A model generated the notes under the pieces. That model was not told the origin of the DNA, searched no databases, and worked only from the letters and a program-made list of their open reading frames with translations. From Cordylochernes scorpioides (Eukaryota; Arthropoda; Arachnida; Pseudoscorpiones; Chernetidae), in NCBI GenBank assembly GCA_030710605.1, contig CP092881.1:71043118-71107117 (forward strand): a DNA stretch of 64,000 nucleotides, read 5' to 3'. Shown here in pieces: positions 53,236 through 63,986 of the stretch. The position numbers were made by a program, and so were the translations under genes. Numbering within the stretch: the stretch's first letter is position 1; the number at the start of each line of letters is the position of its first letter.

Positions 53236-55194
53236 TGAGCCATATTCTTTGAATATATATGAATATGTGTGTATTTATTTCGATATGCAAGTCAGTCGAT
53301 GTTATAATTGAACTATAGTATAATCATTTTAAGGTTTAAAATATTTGGCTTCAAAATATTTCGAGAAATTGGATGCAAAACCTCAGTGATTGACACTGTA
53401 CTTTGATAGTGATTTTGCTGCTTTTTGACGATACAGGTATCCGTAGGTCTCATATCTTCTTGGATATGTTTTCATTCTTCTTTGAGTCCATCAATCCGAG
53501 TAAAAACAACATTACTTCATAAATTACCATCAGGTTAGACTTTTAGAATATTTTCGAGCGTTTTTTTTTACTGTCAAATTATTTTATATAAGCATTGATG
53601 CCTTTTCGCTGTCCAAATATTTATTTCAGACAATTGACCTGGTTATAGGTACAAAAAAAGTCGAAGTTATATTTTTACTTAGAACCACTCAATAAGGATG
53701 TTTACCTGTATTATACTTTAAATGCTTGTTTATAAATTGACCACGTTTGGAAGGCATATGTAGACTTGGAGTTATTGAGAAAGTGTCCCTATTGAGTAGG
53801 AATTTCCGCCCTTTAAAATCATTCTTTTTATCGAGTGATATATTGTCTTTGGCGTCGAAATAACACCTGCCCACATTCTAATGCCCAGCAATGGCCGCAG
53901 CTTTGCAGAAAATTGACATGGACCCATAACAGCAGCTTTACACACCCAAAATAGTGGACATTGCGACTGCAGTGATAGAGATACATGGAGACATCTGAGC
54001 TCTTCATTGGACACGACAACAACAACAACATTGAGTGATATAATGTCGCAATTGAATACTGAGAGTTTTTGGCGAAGAGGTCAACATCTAAATCAAGACA
54101 TTCAAAAATATTATTACTTGAGTCGACAATTTATGGATTTTTCAATATTTGTATAACTTTTCGACGTACAATTTGTCACTTACTGAAAAGAAAACTATTT
54201 GCTCGTCCAAAATCTGCCATCAGCAACCAAGAAAATATTTTTATTGCATCAAAATAGAAACGTCGAAGATCAATGGGGTCCAAGTTAAAGGAAAGAATAT
54301 TTGTCAACGTGTACGGGGAAACGCTGAAAAATTTAAAACCACGTTTAAATAAATTTGATTTGAAAAACGATTTATGTGAGGAAAGGGCCGCTAGGATTCC
54401 GCCATATTTCACCGAGGGGAGAGCGACGTCATTTTTCTGGCTGTAGTTTACGTGCCAAGTTTTCTGTCTCTGTGGTACGTAGCTGGTGTAGCCAGTTATC
54501 ATGAGTTAGGTTCATGGACGTTGGACTCCACGTGTCAAGGTTTCGGCGAATGAAGAAAGCAATACTATCATGATCATTTTTCAGACTCCACAAAACGAAG
54601 ATTTGCCTGCTATGACTATGTTAGGCTATGACAAGCCTGTTGACACTATGACGCGGATTTCCTCAATACATACGGAACAAACTGTCAAAGGTTCCTACAG
54701 ATGATCGATGTGGAATTCGGAATGAAACGAATATGCAATTTATCCTGATATTTCGACTCATTAAAATATGAGTTCAAACTATTGAGCCAATGTTACTCCA
54801 TTCTGATTAACTAGACAAATATGACCCAGATAGGTAAAATTTTGTGAAAATCTATGCGGAATTAAAGAACTTTGTTCAATAACATGCTTATTTACCTATT
54901 CCGCCAGGTTCAAACCATGGCAGCGAATACTTCCAAACTGAATGGCTCTAGATATGACAATTTGAAAAGTTATATTCATCACACAAACTATTTCATTTTT
55001 ATACATGATAAATGTTATTAAAATTGTTTCAAAACAATTCTTTTCTGCAGATGTAGTTCTCCTGACTGTTGTTCAGAGATGCAAAGAATTCAAGACCAAA
55101 GCAAACAGATATTTTAGGAAATGTATATAGAGCCTAAAAAGTGATAAATATATAATATTGCAGGAAAGTATTTATTATTTTATTAACAGAATAT
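53236..55194. other. Spacer, no gene seen
   Basis: 53760-54360 has several overlapping short open frames without a recognised domain. 53995-54025 shares ACACGACAACAACAACAACA and GAGCTCTTCATTGG with the loop of the 20918-21211 hairpin. Nothing else can be supported. Confidence 0.3.
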
Positions 55195-55415
55195 CATTTT
55201 GATGTTTATATTTTGCTACTTTGTAGTAGTAAACTTCCCTCATTGCTTATCTTTTTTATATAATTCATAGTTTATTCTTGCCTTTAATAAATTGCTGTGG
55301 ATCAACCCGGATAGTTGGCGACTTTAGTACGTGGCTCCAGGAATCCCGGTTACCTCAATAGAGAGAAAGAGTTGTGTCATACTGAAGTTTGTCTTTCCTA
55401 ATTTTCTACGTGACA
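55195..55415 (-). repeat. LTR-A copy, longest
   Basis: The minus strand starts TGTCACGTAGAAAATTAGGA, continues AAGACAAACTTCAGTATGAC, has a GC-richer middle (GGGATTCCTGGAGCCACGTA) and CAGCAATTTATTAAAGGCAA, and ends near AGCAAAATATAAACA. The middle part is absent from the other two copies. Confidence 0.6.
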
Positions 55416-55886
55416 ATATCATTTCAGGAAGGGGTTTATGTTATGGATATCTATAAATGAGCACAACTAGAATTCTCAAGTTCAATAAAAATAGAATAAA
55501 GTTACAAGAACCAAACCTTGACAATTAACAACTTTAATCACTCCTAGTCAATAACAAAATAATAAATTCACAGAAAAATTAAAATACAGTATTGTAATAA
55601 AAATAGAAAATATTTACACCAGAGGAAGCCTTCTCTGAAGGGACGTATGGATCAGGTGCTACAAGCCGCCCTGAGTGTGGACCTTGCTTATTGTGCAGGT
55701 TTTCTCCCCAACATTCTCAATGGCAATGTTGAGGAATTCGCACAGAATTTTCTTGTGTTCAGTCGAGAGTATCTCGAGGACATCATTCCTCTCAGGGCGG
55801 TATATAACCACGCACATGATGTCGTCCCTAAATATTTCCTCATATAATTAGAACCAAATCTTGAGAGGAAACAGTGAAACATATAT
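55416..55886. other. Spacer, no gene seen
   Basis: The open frame at 55647-55847 overlaps an antisense frame of similar size; neither shows a recognised domain. Confidence 0.3.
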
Positions 55887-56014
55887 AATTCTCTCGGCTA
55901 TTTACAAATTGATATAGATCTACAACATTATTTATTGTCTCTTCTTCACCGCTAGACAACAGACAATAAATAATGTTGTAGATCTATATCAATTTGTAAA
56001 TAGCAGAGAGAATT
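55887..56014. repeat. Near-perfect 54-bp inverted repeat
   Basis: 55887-55940 and 55961-56014 are inverted repeats with one mismatch around a 20-base loop (CTTCTTCACCGCTAGACAAC). No coding capacity. Confidence 0.8.
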
Positions 56015-57120
56015 ATCATAAGTTTAATTATTTTTGTAAATATATTCATGATTTTCTTTCAAACCTGAAAGGTTCAGGTTCCTAATATATAAATATTTTT
56101 TCTCTTTTTATTTCGATTACTTTTTTTTGTAAAAATTTTATAACTGTTTCTGTTTAAAAAATGTAAATCGACGCAATTATCCCTAGCCGGGATATCGCGT
56201 TTGTGTGTTGAAATAAATAAATAAACATATTTTAAGATAAAGGATATAATCGGAAGGGCGTGACAATATCAGTGTGATAAATTTAATTGCCAAATTAGAA
56301 ATGGAGTTAAGTATATAAAGGTGAATGAGTCATTTCTAAAATTATACCTTTTAACCAACCTCAATGTATTTTGATTGGGGAAAATTTAATTTGATCACGT
56401 TCCATTTAAGAAATGTAAAGGGCGTGGTTGGCGTTCAGTTTAACCATATTTCTAATAATGAATTTAATTTCCCATCGTTGAATACTTTGTCTACCAACTG
56501 CTGGTCCAAATTTGCATCGTTCTTCAAAGAAATTTGAAAGAAATAAATGGAAGATGTTATTTTAATGAGTTTTGAATTATGTTCATATATAGAGGCTTAG
56601 AGGATTTTCTCCGGTTTAATTAAAAGTTATGTAAATTTAGTGACTTTTAATTAAAAAAGAGAAGAAAACGAATCAATAAAAGCTGTGTGGTTCTAAAGAA
56701 TGTACAATTTTAACTGTTTCCGTTAAATGAAATAAAACCAATTTGAAATCAATAAACCTGTGTGCTGGGTATTGTATTGGAATAAAAGCGATTTAATACG
56801 TTCTCTCACTTATTCAGCTTTTTATCGTTTAATTTCTGTAGAAGGATGGGATTAGCTGAACCCCGATATGTTTGTTTCTGACTTGTCTGAGATCTACCGC
56901 CCGGATTAACTCCTCGGTATTGTGGACTCCTATCTTCTCGTGGATTAGCACGGTCTCTTTTATTCTCCGTCTTTCTTCCACTGATCTTTCTCTCTCTTAC
57001 ATTTCAACCATAAAGAATTTATTTCTCTCCAATGTCCGTTAGTTAATGTACAACCTCGCAAGCCATTATATCATCAAAAGATTTTTTTTTAAATTTGTAA
57101 CAAATAAATATACTGTCAAT
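56015..57120. other. Spacer with GGATTA-rich block
   Basis: 56840-56960 has GGGATTAGCTG, CCCGGATTAACTCC and GTGGATTAGCACG within about 120 bp, the core recognised by bicoid/Otx-type homeodomains. No gene seen. Confidence 0.3.
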
Positions 57121-57480
57121 CTGTTACCTTTTAATAATATCATCAAATATTATCTTTACAGACCTTACTGCAATGATATGTTATTGAATGAGAGGATTTC
57201 AATGTGTTTCTTTTCAATGATATCATCAAATATTATCTCTACAAACCTTATTGTAATGATATAAGTTATTGAATGAGAGGATTTCAATGGTTTATTTTCA
57301 ATGATATCATCAAATATTATATCTACAAACCTTATTGTGATGATATAAGTTATTGAATATGAGGATTCACTAATGATGTGCCAAGCTCTCTCATTCAATA
57401 ACTTATATCATTACAGTAAGGTTTATAGAGATAATATTTGATGATATTATAGAAAAGAAACACATTGCCAGTAAATTTAT
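57121..57480. repeat. Tandem and inverted repeat of about 110 bp
   Basis: AATGATATCATCAAATATTA with CTACAAACCTTATTG, ATGATATAAGTTATTGAATG and GAGGATT is repeated about three times in tandem, followed by an inverted copy (TCATTCAATAACTTATATCA, AATATTTGATGATAT). The inverted end also matches 25325-25400. Confidence 0.7.
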
Positions 57481-58013
57481 TTGTTACAAATTTTATCGAT
57501 TGATGGCAATTGAATTTATAAATTTATTTGTTTGTCTTTGAGTTATATTAATTTATAATCTGAATGAATACTTCTTTTGTAATATTTACTTCGATTCTAT
57601 AAATGACATCCAATATACCGATAGATGGCAGATGAAAATCATTATTAACACGCACAATCAGGGAGATTAATAAATCCTCATTTTCAAATATCTTCAGAAT
57701 TTGACCACCTACACAAGATAGAGAAGGGAGTGTTCAAATCCCGGCTTTTTTTAATTACCTTCCAAAGTTCACTGGTATTTTGGCCAGACAATTCGCCTAT
57801 CTTTTTCAGAAGGCAGTACGTCGCTAGAATCTATTTTGGGAGATGCTCCGTGTGTGAAATATTGAAAGCCATCGCCTAAATTCTCTTAATAGCATCCGAA
57901 ATAGTTTCATGCTATAGATAATACACTGGCCAAATCTCTCCTGCATATCATTTGATGTCCATGCTAACTCAAGAACTGACAAAAAGGTAGTCTATCTACA
58001 TTCCATCTTATTA
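57481..58013. other. Spacer, no gene seen
   Basis: No supported feature. Confidence 0.35.
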
Positions 58014-58330
58014 AAATCAACAAAGACATATCTTGACCACGAGCGCATGTGTAATTTAGGTGGCAAAGTGCCATCTAGTGGAACAAAAATCAAATAAACG
58101 TTGATTTAGCTTGTTCCCTGATATTTGACAACCTATTTTCTTAATAAATCAAGAAAAGTCAACCACGAACGCGTTTCGGGCTGTTGGTCCTCATCAGCGT
58201 GGTGCAGACTGTAACTCTACGACCAAAATTTAGTCCCAAGGCTTCCTGAGAAATCAAGAAATGAGTATTTAAGGCCAAGTTTTCGTAAATACGCTTTTCA
58301 TGTGAAAATATTTTATTGTTTTTTCACAAT
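58014..58330 (-). repeat. Family 1 ribozyme repeat
   Basis: AAGACATATCTTGACCACGA, GGCAAAGTGCCATCTAGTGG, GTTGATTTAGCTTGTTCCCT, then the ribozyme, then ACGACCAAAATTTAGTCCCA and GGTATTTAAGGCCAAG-like sequence as in the 38 kb copy. Confidence 0.7.
58162..58203 (-). ncRNA. Hammerhead ribozyme, family 1
   Basis: ACCACG, CTGATGA, stem II GGAC-CAACA-GCCC (one mismatch), GAA, palindromic ACGCGT, T, CGTGGT. The core is canonical with GTT as cleavage triplet. Confidence 0.8.
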
Positions 58331-58598
58331 TCAATCTTATGTAAGACAGGTATTACCGAATGCTAAGTGCCCAATGAATATTCAGGCGGCTATACTAGGG
58401 ATATATCAATCCATACTGTGCCAATCAATAGTGCTCTGATCCCGACAGTCATTACAGGGATGCGCTAACTGGCGCCGACAGCTCGGCCAACTGGGCTGAA
58501 TTTCAAAGAGGCTCCACCGCCAATTGGAGCGTCTAATTGGTGAGCGAGCTCCGTTAATTGGGAGGTAGATGCTGCACTACTCTCGTAACTATACCTCT
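58331..58598. other. Unique block with clustered ATTGG/TAATTG words
   Basis: Contains AACTGGCGCC, CCAACTGGGC, CCGCCAATTGGAGCG, TCTAATTGGTGAG and GTTAATTGGGAG within about 100 bp, GC-richer than the surroundings and without repeat relatives. It may be host regulatory DNA; this is inference. Confidence 0.3.
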
Positions 58599-59064
58599 AC
58601 TCTAAAATCTACATATGTGCGTATTTACTCTGGTATCTACATATGTACGTATGTACTCTGGTATCTACATATGTACTTATTCACTCTGGTATCTACATAT
58701 GTACGTATGTACTCTGGTATCTACATATGTACGTATTTACTCTGGTATCTACATATGTACTTATTCACTCTGGTATCTACATATGTACATATTTACTCTG
58801 GTATCTACATATGTACGTATGTACTCTGGTATCTACATATGTATGTATTTACTCTGGTATCTACATATGTACTTATTCACTCTGGTATCTACATATGTAC
58901 TCATTTACTCTGGTATCTACATATGTACTCATTTACTCTGGTATCTACATATGTACTTATTTACTCTGGTATCTACATATGTACGTATGTACTCTGGTAT
59001 CTACATATGTACTTATTTACTCTGGTATCTACATATGTACTTATTTACTCTGGTATCTACATAT
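58599..59064. repeat. 28-bp tandem array
   Basis: About 16 units of CTCTGGTATCTACATATGTA plus 8 variable bases (CGTATGTA, CTTATTTA or CTTATTCA). 28 is not a multiple of three, so all three plus-strand frames translate as overlapping 28-residue repeats; these are not genes. The array is cut at 59064 by the gypsy 3' LTR. Confidence 0.95.
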
Positions 59065-59400
59065 TGTTGCACCAGGTTGCGGCTTGGCAGACTCTTCAGC
59101 CTTGATTCTCTCCTGTGCTGGGTCTTGCATCTTACCAGAGCGTGTTTCAACCATCCTACAAATTTATAAAAGGGAATAATGAGATAAGTCTACTTTATGT
59201 AGCCACCAGAATCATTTATTTATTTTCTCACATCAAAGAGAGCAGTGAAGTCACAGTGTACCTAAATACAAATGATGATAATCTAAAAATAATCTGTTTT
59301 AAATAAATATCATAGAATATAAAAATAAATAAATATATAATTTAAATTTCAAATATATTAAAAATAATATAATAAATACGCCATTAATCATGATGTAACA
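59065..59400 (-). repeat. 3' LTR
   Basis: 336 bp, from TGTTACATCATG (59400) to GGTGCAACA (59065), with inverted termini TGTT/AACA. A TATA-like TTTTATAAA lies at about 59163-59171. The last 80 bases equal 63921-64000 and include an ATG that opens the gag frame in the 5' copy. Confidence 0.9.
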
Positions 59401-59413
59401 CTTCCCCCTCTCC
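59401..59413 (-). other. Polypurine tract
   Basis: GGAGAGGGGGAAG on the minus strand directly before the LTR TGTTACA; it primes plus-strand DNA synthesis in LTR elements. Confidence 0.85.
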
Positions 59414-62400
59414 AGAGGTCGTCACGTCCTCGTGAGTTACCTCATCAATTCTCTCAAAATAGGGTTTGAGTCTTGAGACATGGACGATCAATGGGTCTTG
59501 GCCAGGATTATCTTTCGGCTCAATTAAGTAATTTACGTTAGACAGCTTCTTTAATATTCGATATGGGCCAAAATATTTTCTCAATAGTTTTTCGCATTTT
59601 CCGATTTTCCTGACTGGTGTCCAAACTGCCACTAAATGTCCTGGTTCATAGATTTTCTCATTGTGTTTTTTGTCATAGTTTCTTTTCATTCTTTCCTGAG
59701 TCTTCTCTGTGTTGTTAATGACTACCTGTCTCGTCCTTGCTATTTTATCTAAGTAGTTTTCTATATATTCGTCGTAATCGTCCATGTTACTGTCCGTTGG
59801 GATATTCTCGTCGTCTAAGAGGGACATGGGTTCCCTTCCAAACAACAGGAAAAATGGAGAGTAGCCTGTGGTTTCTTGAATCGTGGTATTATACGCGTGG
59901 GTGATAAAAGGGAGGATTTCATCCCAGTTCTTTTGGTCTGTGTTCACATACATGCTGATCATATTGATTAAAGTTCTATTTAGCCGTTCCGTTAGTCCGT
60001 TAGTCTGGGGGTGGTAGCTCGTTGTGAAGCAGTGTTTCACTTTGCACATTTTCATTACCTCCTTCATCAAATTGCTAGTGAATTGTGAACCTCTATCGCT
60101 AATAAGAAATCTTGGGGCCCCGTGACGTAAAATAATATGTTCGATTAAAAATGTAGAGACTTCTTTCACGGTTGCTTCTGATACTGCCTTTGTTTCAGCA
60201 TACTTGGTATAATAATCAGTCAACACAATTATCCACTTCCTTCTTCTTTTCGTTGATGGCAAGGGGCCAACAAAGTCAATTCCGATTCTTTCAAAAGGGT
60301 AGTTAGCTGGGGGAATAGGTTGTAGAAGTCCAGAAGGCAAGTGATTTGAACCTTTCCGACTTTGGCACAGATGGCACGTCTTTACAAATTCTGAAACATC
60401 TTTCAACATGGAAGGCCAATAGTATTTATTCTTCAATCGGTAAGTGGTTCTGGCGACGCCCAGATGGCCATTCAGCATATGGTTGTGGTATTCACTCATG
60501 ACTTCCTTCCTTTTCTTCTTTGGCACTACCAGCAACCATGCCCTACCTTCAGGATTTGGATTTTTCTTGTAGAGACATCCATTTTCTTCTTTGAAGTTCT
60601 GTGTAATTGAACGCTTGTTTCCACTAAGGTTCTCCTTAATATTCTCAATAAAATCATCCTTTTCGTCTATTATTTGATTCAGAAATAGTCTTTCATAATC
60701 TTCGTCCCATTCGTTTTCAGGTAAGGGTCCTCTAGATAGACCATCAGCGTCCAGATGTTTTTTACCCGATTTATGTATGATTTCGAAATTATATTCCTGA
60801 ATCTTCAGTGCCCATCGTGCTAATCGGCCGGTCGGATCTTTCAGATTCTTAAGCCAGCATAGTGCGTGATGATCAGTTACGATTTTGAAGTGCCTTCCAT
60901 ATAGGTAGGGTCATAACTTGGACATTGACCACACAACAGCTAGACATTCTTTTTCGGTAGTCGAATAATTTTGCTCAGGTTTGCTCAGTGTTCGACTTAA
61001 ATATGAGATAACTTTTTCTTTATCGCCGAACTTTTGGACTAATGTTGCACCCAGGCCGATGTTAGATGCGTCAGTATGAATGTAAGTAATTGCATTCGGG
61101 TCAAAGTGCCCTAAGATTGGAGGATTTATCAATGCTACTTTAAGGGTTTGAAATGCCTTTTCTTGATTTTCTGTCCAGGTAAAAGGTACATTCTTTTTTA
61201 TAAGACTGGTTAATGGATCGGCAATTTTTGAAAAACCTTTGATAAATTTTCTATAATATGAGCACATTCCTAAAAATGATTGAACTTCTTTTATCTTTTT
61301 GGGCCGAGGAAAATCTCTAATAGCCTTGATATTATGCTCCGCTGGTTTTATACCATGTTGATTAGTTATATGGCCAAGAATCTCCAGTTCTTCGAAAGCA
61401 AATTGGCATTTTTTGTTGTTCAATTTTAAATTAGCCTCGCGAAAACATTTTAAAACAGCTTCTATTCTTTTGAGATGTGTTGAAAAATCCGAGCTATAAA
61501 TGATTACGTCATCTAGATAACATAAGCAAATTTGCCATCTAAGATTACCAAGCATATTTTCCATGTTCCTCTCAAATGTAGCAGGGGCATTGCATAGACC
61601 AAAGGGCATTACGTTGAACTCATATAGGCCATGTGCTGTAGTGAAGGCTGTCTTTTCTTTATCTTTCTCCTCAACCTCTACTTGCCAATATCCTGATTTA
61701 AGGTCAATTGCTGAAAAGATTTGGATCCTTGAAGTGTATCCAATACTTCATCAATTCTGGGAATTGGGTAAACATCCTTCACTGTTACATCATTCAATTT
61801 TCTGTAGTCAACGCAAAATCTGTACTTACCATCTCGCTTCTTGACCAAAATTACAGGGAAGGACCATGGACTCGAGGATGGTCTAATTATGCCGTCTCTG
61901 AGCATTTCATCAATTTGTTCTTTTATGATTTCTCGCTCTTTCGCGCTCACCCTATACGGCTTGTGTTTGATCGGTTTCGCGCCTTCTGTATCGATCCGAT
62001 GTTTTGCTAAGTTGGATCTTCCTAATCCCGACGAAAACAAATCCTCGTACCTTTCCAAAACTTGTTTCAATTGCTCCTTTTCCGTATATGCTAAATTTTC
62101 GTTTATCTGAAATTGGGGTTCTTCATGCTCTTTTTGTTCACTTTCTTCCATAAGATTCACTTCGGCTGGCTGGCTTCCAAAGCACAATGTTTGGTTTTTT
62201 AATATTTTTAATGGTCGAGGGTAAGGGTTTGTTATCCAGATATATGTTTACTTATTCACAACATTTATTAAGCTTCTCGCTAGACGAAGTCCATTTGTTT
62301 GAAACATTTTATGGTTCTCCTCGATGATGTATTCGCCATCCTCTGCTTCTACAAATGCATTAATCAATTTAATAGAAAGTTCTGGTATAATGGCATCCTT

Positions 62401-62846
62401 TGCACTTTTTATTTTCTTCTGTTGATATTTGATTACGTCACGATTTTCTGTCAAGTCATATTTGATTATTTCACGCTGACAATCAATTTTTGCGTTCATT
62501 TTCTTAAGAAAATCACGTCCAAGTATAAATATTCGCAAATGTGTTCTCATTATCACAAATTGATGTGTAATTGTTTTGTCATCAAATTTTATATTTAAAA
62601 TAATATTTCCTACGATATCTAATTCTTTGCCATCGGGTCCGGAGCACATTTTATCAGGATTTATTATTTCAAGACCTGTGTTAAGAGCTGTACTAAGGTC
62701 GACCACTGAAAGATCGGCGCCTGTATCAATCAAAGCTTCGCAGATACCGATTCTATCCACGTTAATGTTCATTTTATATTTGGGGTCTAACTTTTTAATT
62801 CCATTTATGGTCGACTTGCTTTGATTGACGGACTCAGGCGCGATGT

Positions 62847-63986
62847 TTAGTTTAAATCTTCTAATGCAGCATATCTATTCCTTGTAGGGATACTCGAGTA
62901 CGGGCTATTACTTACGTCAGAGTAGAGCAGAGGTCTCGACTTCTGAGTTCCATTATCCATTCGGATTTCTTCTTCGACCTTGTCTTGTGTAACTATGGGG
63001 TCCTCTTCCACAATTCTTACAAACCTGACTCTGCAATACCGCGCTACGTGTCCTGGCTTGTTACACTTGAAACATATTGGTCTCCAGTCTTCTGTCCTAT
63101 TCCTATTTGAATTTGGATTCTTATTGTATGTTTTACTTGGGTAGACCGGTTTTGGCTCAGGATTGGGAGTGTAAGATCGTCTAGGGGCAGATACCTGGGG
63201 CAGAGGCTTGTTCTGGTAATACCTCGGAGTGGGGGCCTGGGGCTTGGAGGTGTTCTGGTAGTACCTCGGAGCGGGGGCCTGGGGCTTGGAGGTGTTCTGA
63301 TATGGTCTTCTGAACGACGTAGCATTCTTCCATTGCTCTTGATGATGGGGACGAGGAGAGCGTGGTCCATTATAAAGAGCTTTTGATTTTTCTGCACGTT
63401 CTTGGTAATTCTTTTCGAACAAATCCAGCTTTTTACAAATTTCTAGAAGTTCATTGGTATTTTTAGGAGGGTTTAGGTGAAGGGCAAAAGAGTATTCTTT
63501 CTTTAACCCTCCAATAACCCAGTTTATTTTAGTCTCTTCTTCCATTTGGGGGTCGACCTTGTTGCACAGTACAAGGATATCCTCTGCGAACCTGATTGCA
63601 GGTTCATTCCACTGTTGTATCCTGTTTAATCTCATCCTCATTTCTTCTTTGTTGGCGTCTGAGGCAAAATCCTCAATTAGGCGGCTCTTGAAATTTTCCC
63701 AGCTGGTGAAACTTACTTTGTGTAGGTTCAGCCAGGTTTTGGCGCTACCAATCATATTCATGGCAGCATAACGGGAGATAATGTAGTCTGCCCAATGGTA
63801 CAGGAAGCCAATTTCTTCAAGAGATTCAATCCATGGGCGAGGGTCTTCTGTTCCATCATACTTGGGGATGTCGATGTTGGGATTCAGGACAACTGGGTCG
63901 GAACTAGCATCTCTACCAATTGTTGCACCAGGTTGCGGCTTGGCAGACTCTTCAGCCTTGATTCTCTCCTGTGCTGGGTCTTGCAT
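62847..63986 (-). CDS. gag: gypsy gag, intact open frame
   Basis: A 379-residue uninterrupted frame from ATG 63984-63986. The N-terminal 22 codons lie within the LTR and the next few cross the primer site. The central region (PRPWIESLEEIGFLYHW, GSAKTWLNLHKVSF) is capsid-like. A Pro-rich repeat PRYYQNTSKPQAPxP follows, then one zinc knuckle CFKCNKPGHVARYC. Gag packages the element RNA into particles. It ends with TTA AAC TAA, where the heptamer TTTAAAC allows a -1 shift into pol. An upstream start beyond the window cannot be excluded. Confidence 0.88.
   Translation of the reverse strand: MQDPAQERIKAEESAKPQPGATIGRDASSDPVVLNPNIDIPKYDGTEDPRPWIESLEEIGFLYHWADYIISRYAAMNMIGSAKTWLNLHKVSFTSWENFKSRLIEDFASDANKEEMRMRLNRIQQWNEPAIRFAEDILVLCNKVDPQMEEETKINWVIGGLKKEYSFALHLNPPKNTNELLEICKKLDLFEKNYQERAEKSKALYNGPRSPRPHHQEQWKNATSFRRPYQNTSKPQAPAPRYYQNTSKPQAPTPRYYQNKPLPQVSAPRRSYTPNPEPKPVYPSKTYNKNPNSNRNRTEDWRPICFKCNKPGHVARYCRVRFVRIVEEDPIVTQDKVEEEIRMDNGTQKSRPLLYSDVSNSPYSSIPTRNRYAALEDLN
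62850..62856 (-). promoter_or_regulatory. -1 ribosomal frameshift site UUUAAAC
   Basis: T TTA AAC in the gag frame, immediately followed by the gag TAA. It is the canonical X XXY YYZ heptamer, and the -1 frame is open through the protease. No downstream pseudoknot was established by eye. Confidence 0.75.
63904..63918 (-). other. Putative primer-binding site
   Basis: TGGTAGAGATGCTAG starts two bases after the LTR end (AACA, then AT). TGGTAG is compatible with a tRNA ending CTACCA, such as initiator Met, but the match beyond six bases is poor. Confidence 0.5.

Larger units (their letters stand above)
59384..62856 (-). pseudogene. pol: gypsy pol: protease, RT, RNase H, integrase
   Basis: Read in the -1 frame relative to gag from the slip site. 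Protease: ALIDTGADLSVVD with ILGRDFL (about 62770-62500). RT: KRDGKYRFCVDYRKLN, then MPFGLCNAPATF and CYLDDVIIYS. RNase H: YIHTDASNIGLGA and STTEKECLAVVW. Integrase: zinc HHCC (GHLGVARTTY..CHLCQ), catalytic GIDFVGPLP, ISDRGSQF and NGLTERLNRTL, with a KYFGPYRILKKL tail. Breaks: TAA at 62248-62250, a one-base frameshift near 61718 and TGA at 60911-60913. The stop codon lies 17 bases inside the 3' LTR. Confidence 0.92.

Noticed and set aside
53689..54360. Cluster of short open frames as a possible gene
   Set aside because: Frames overlap on both strands with no domain, and part is shared with a hairpin-repeat loop.
58569..59179. Three overlapping open frames of 178-184 residues
   Set aside because: They are the three frames of the 28-bp tandem array, running into the LTR.
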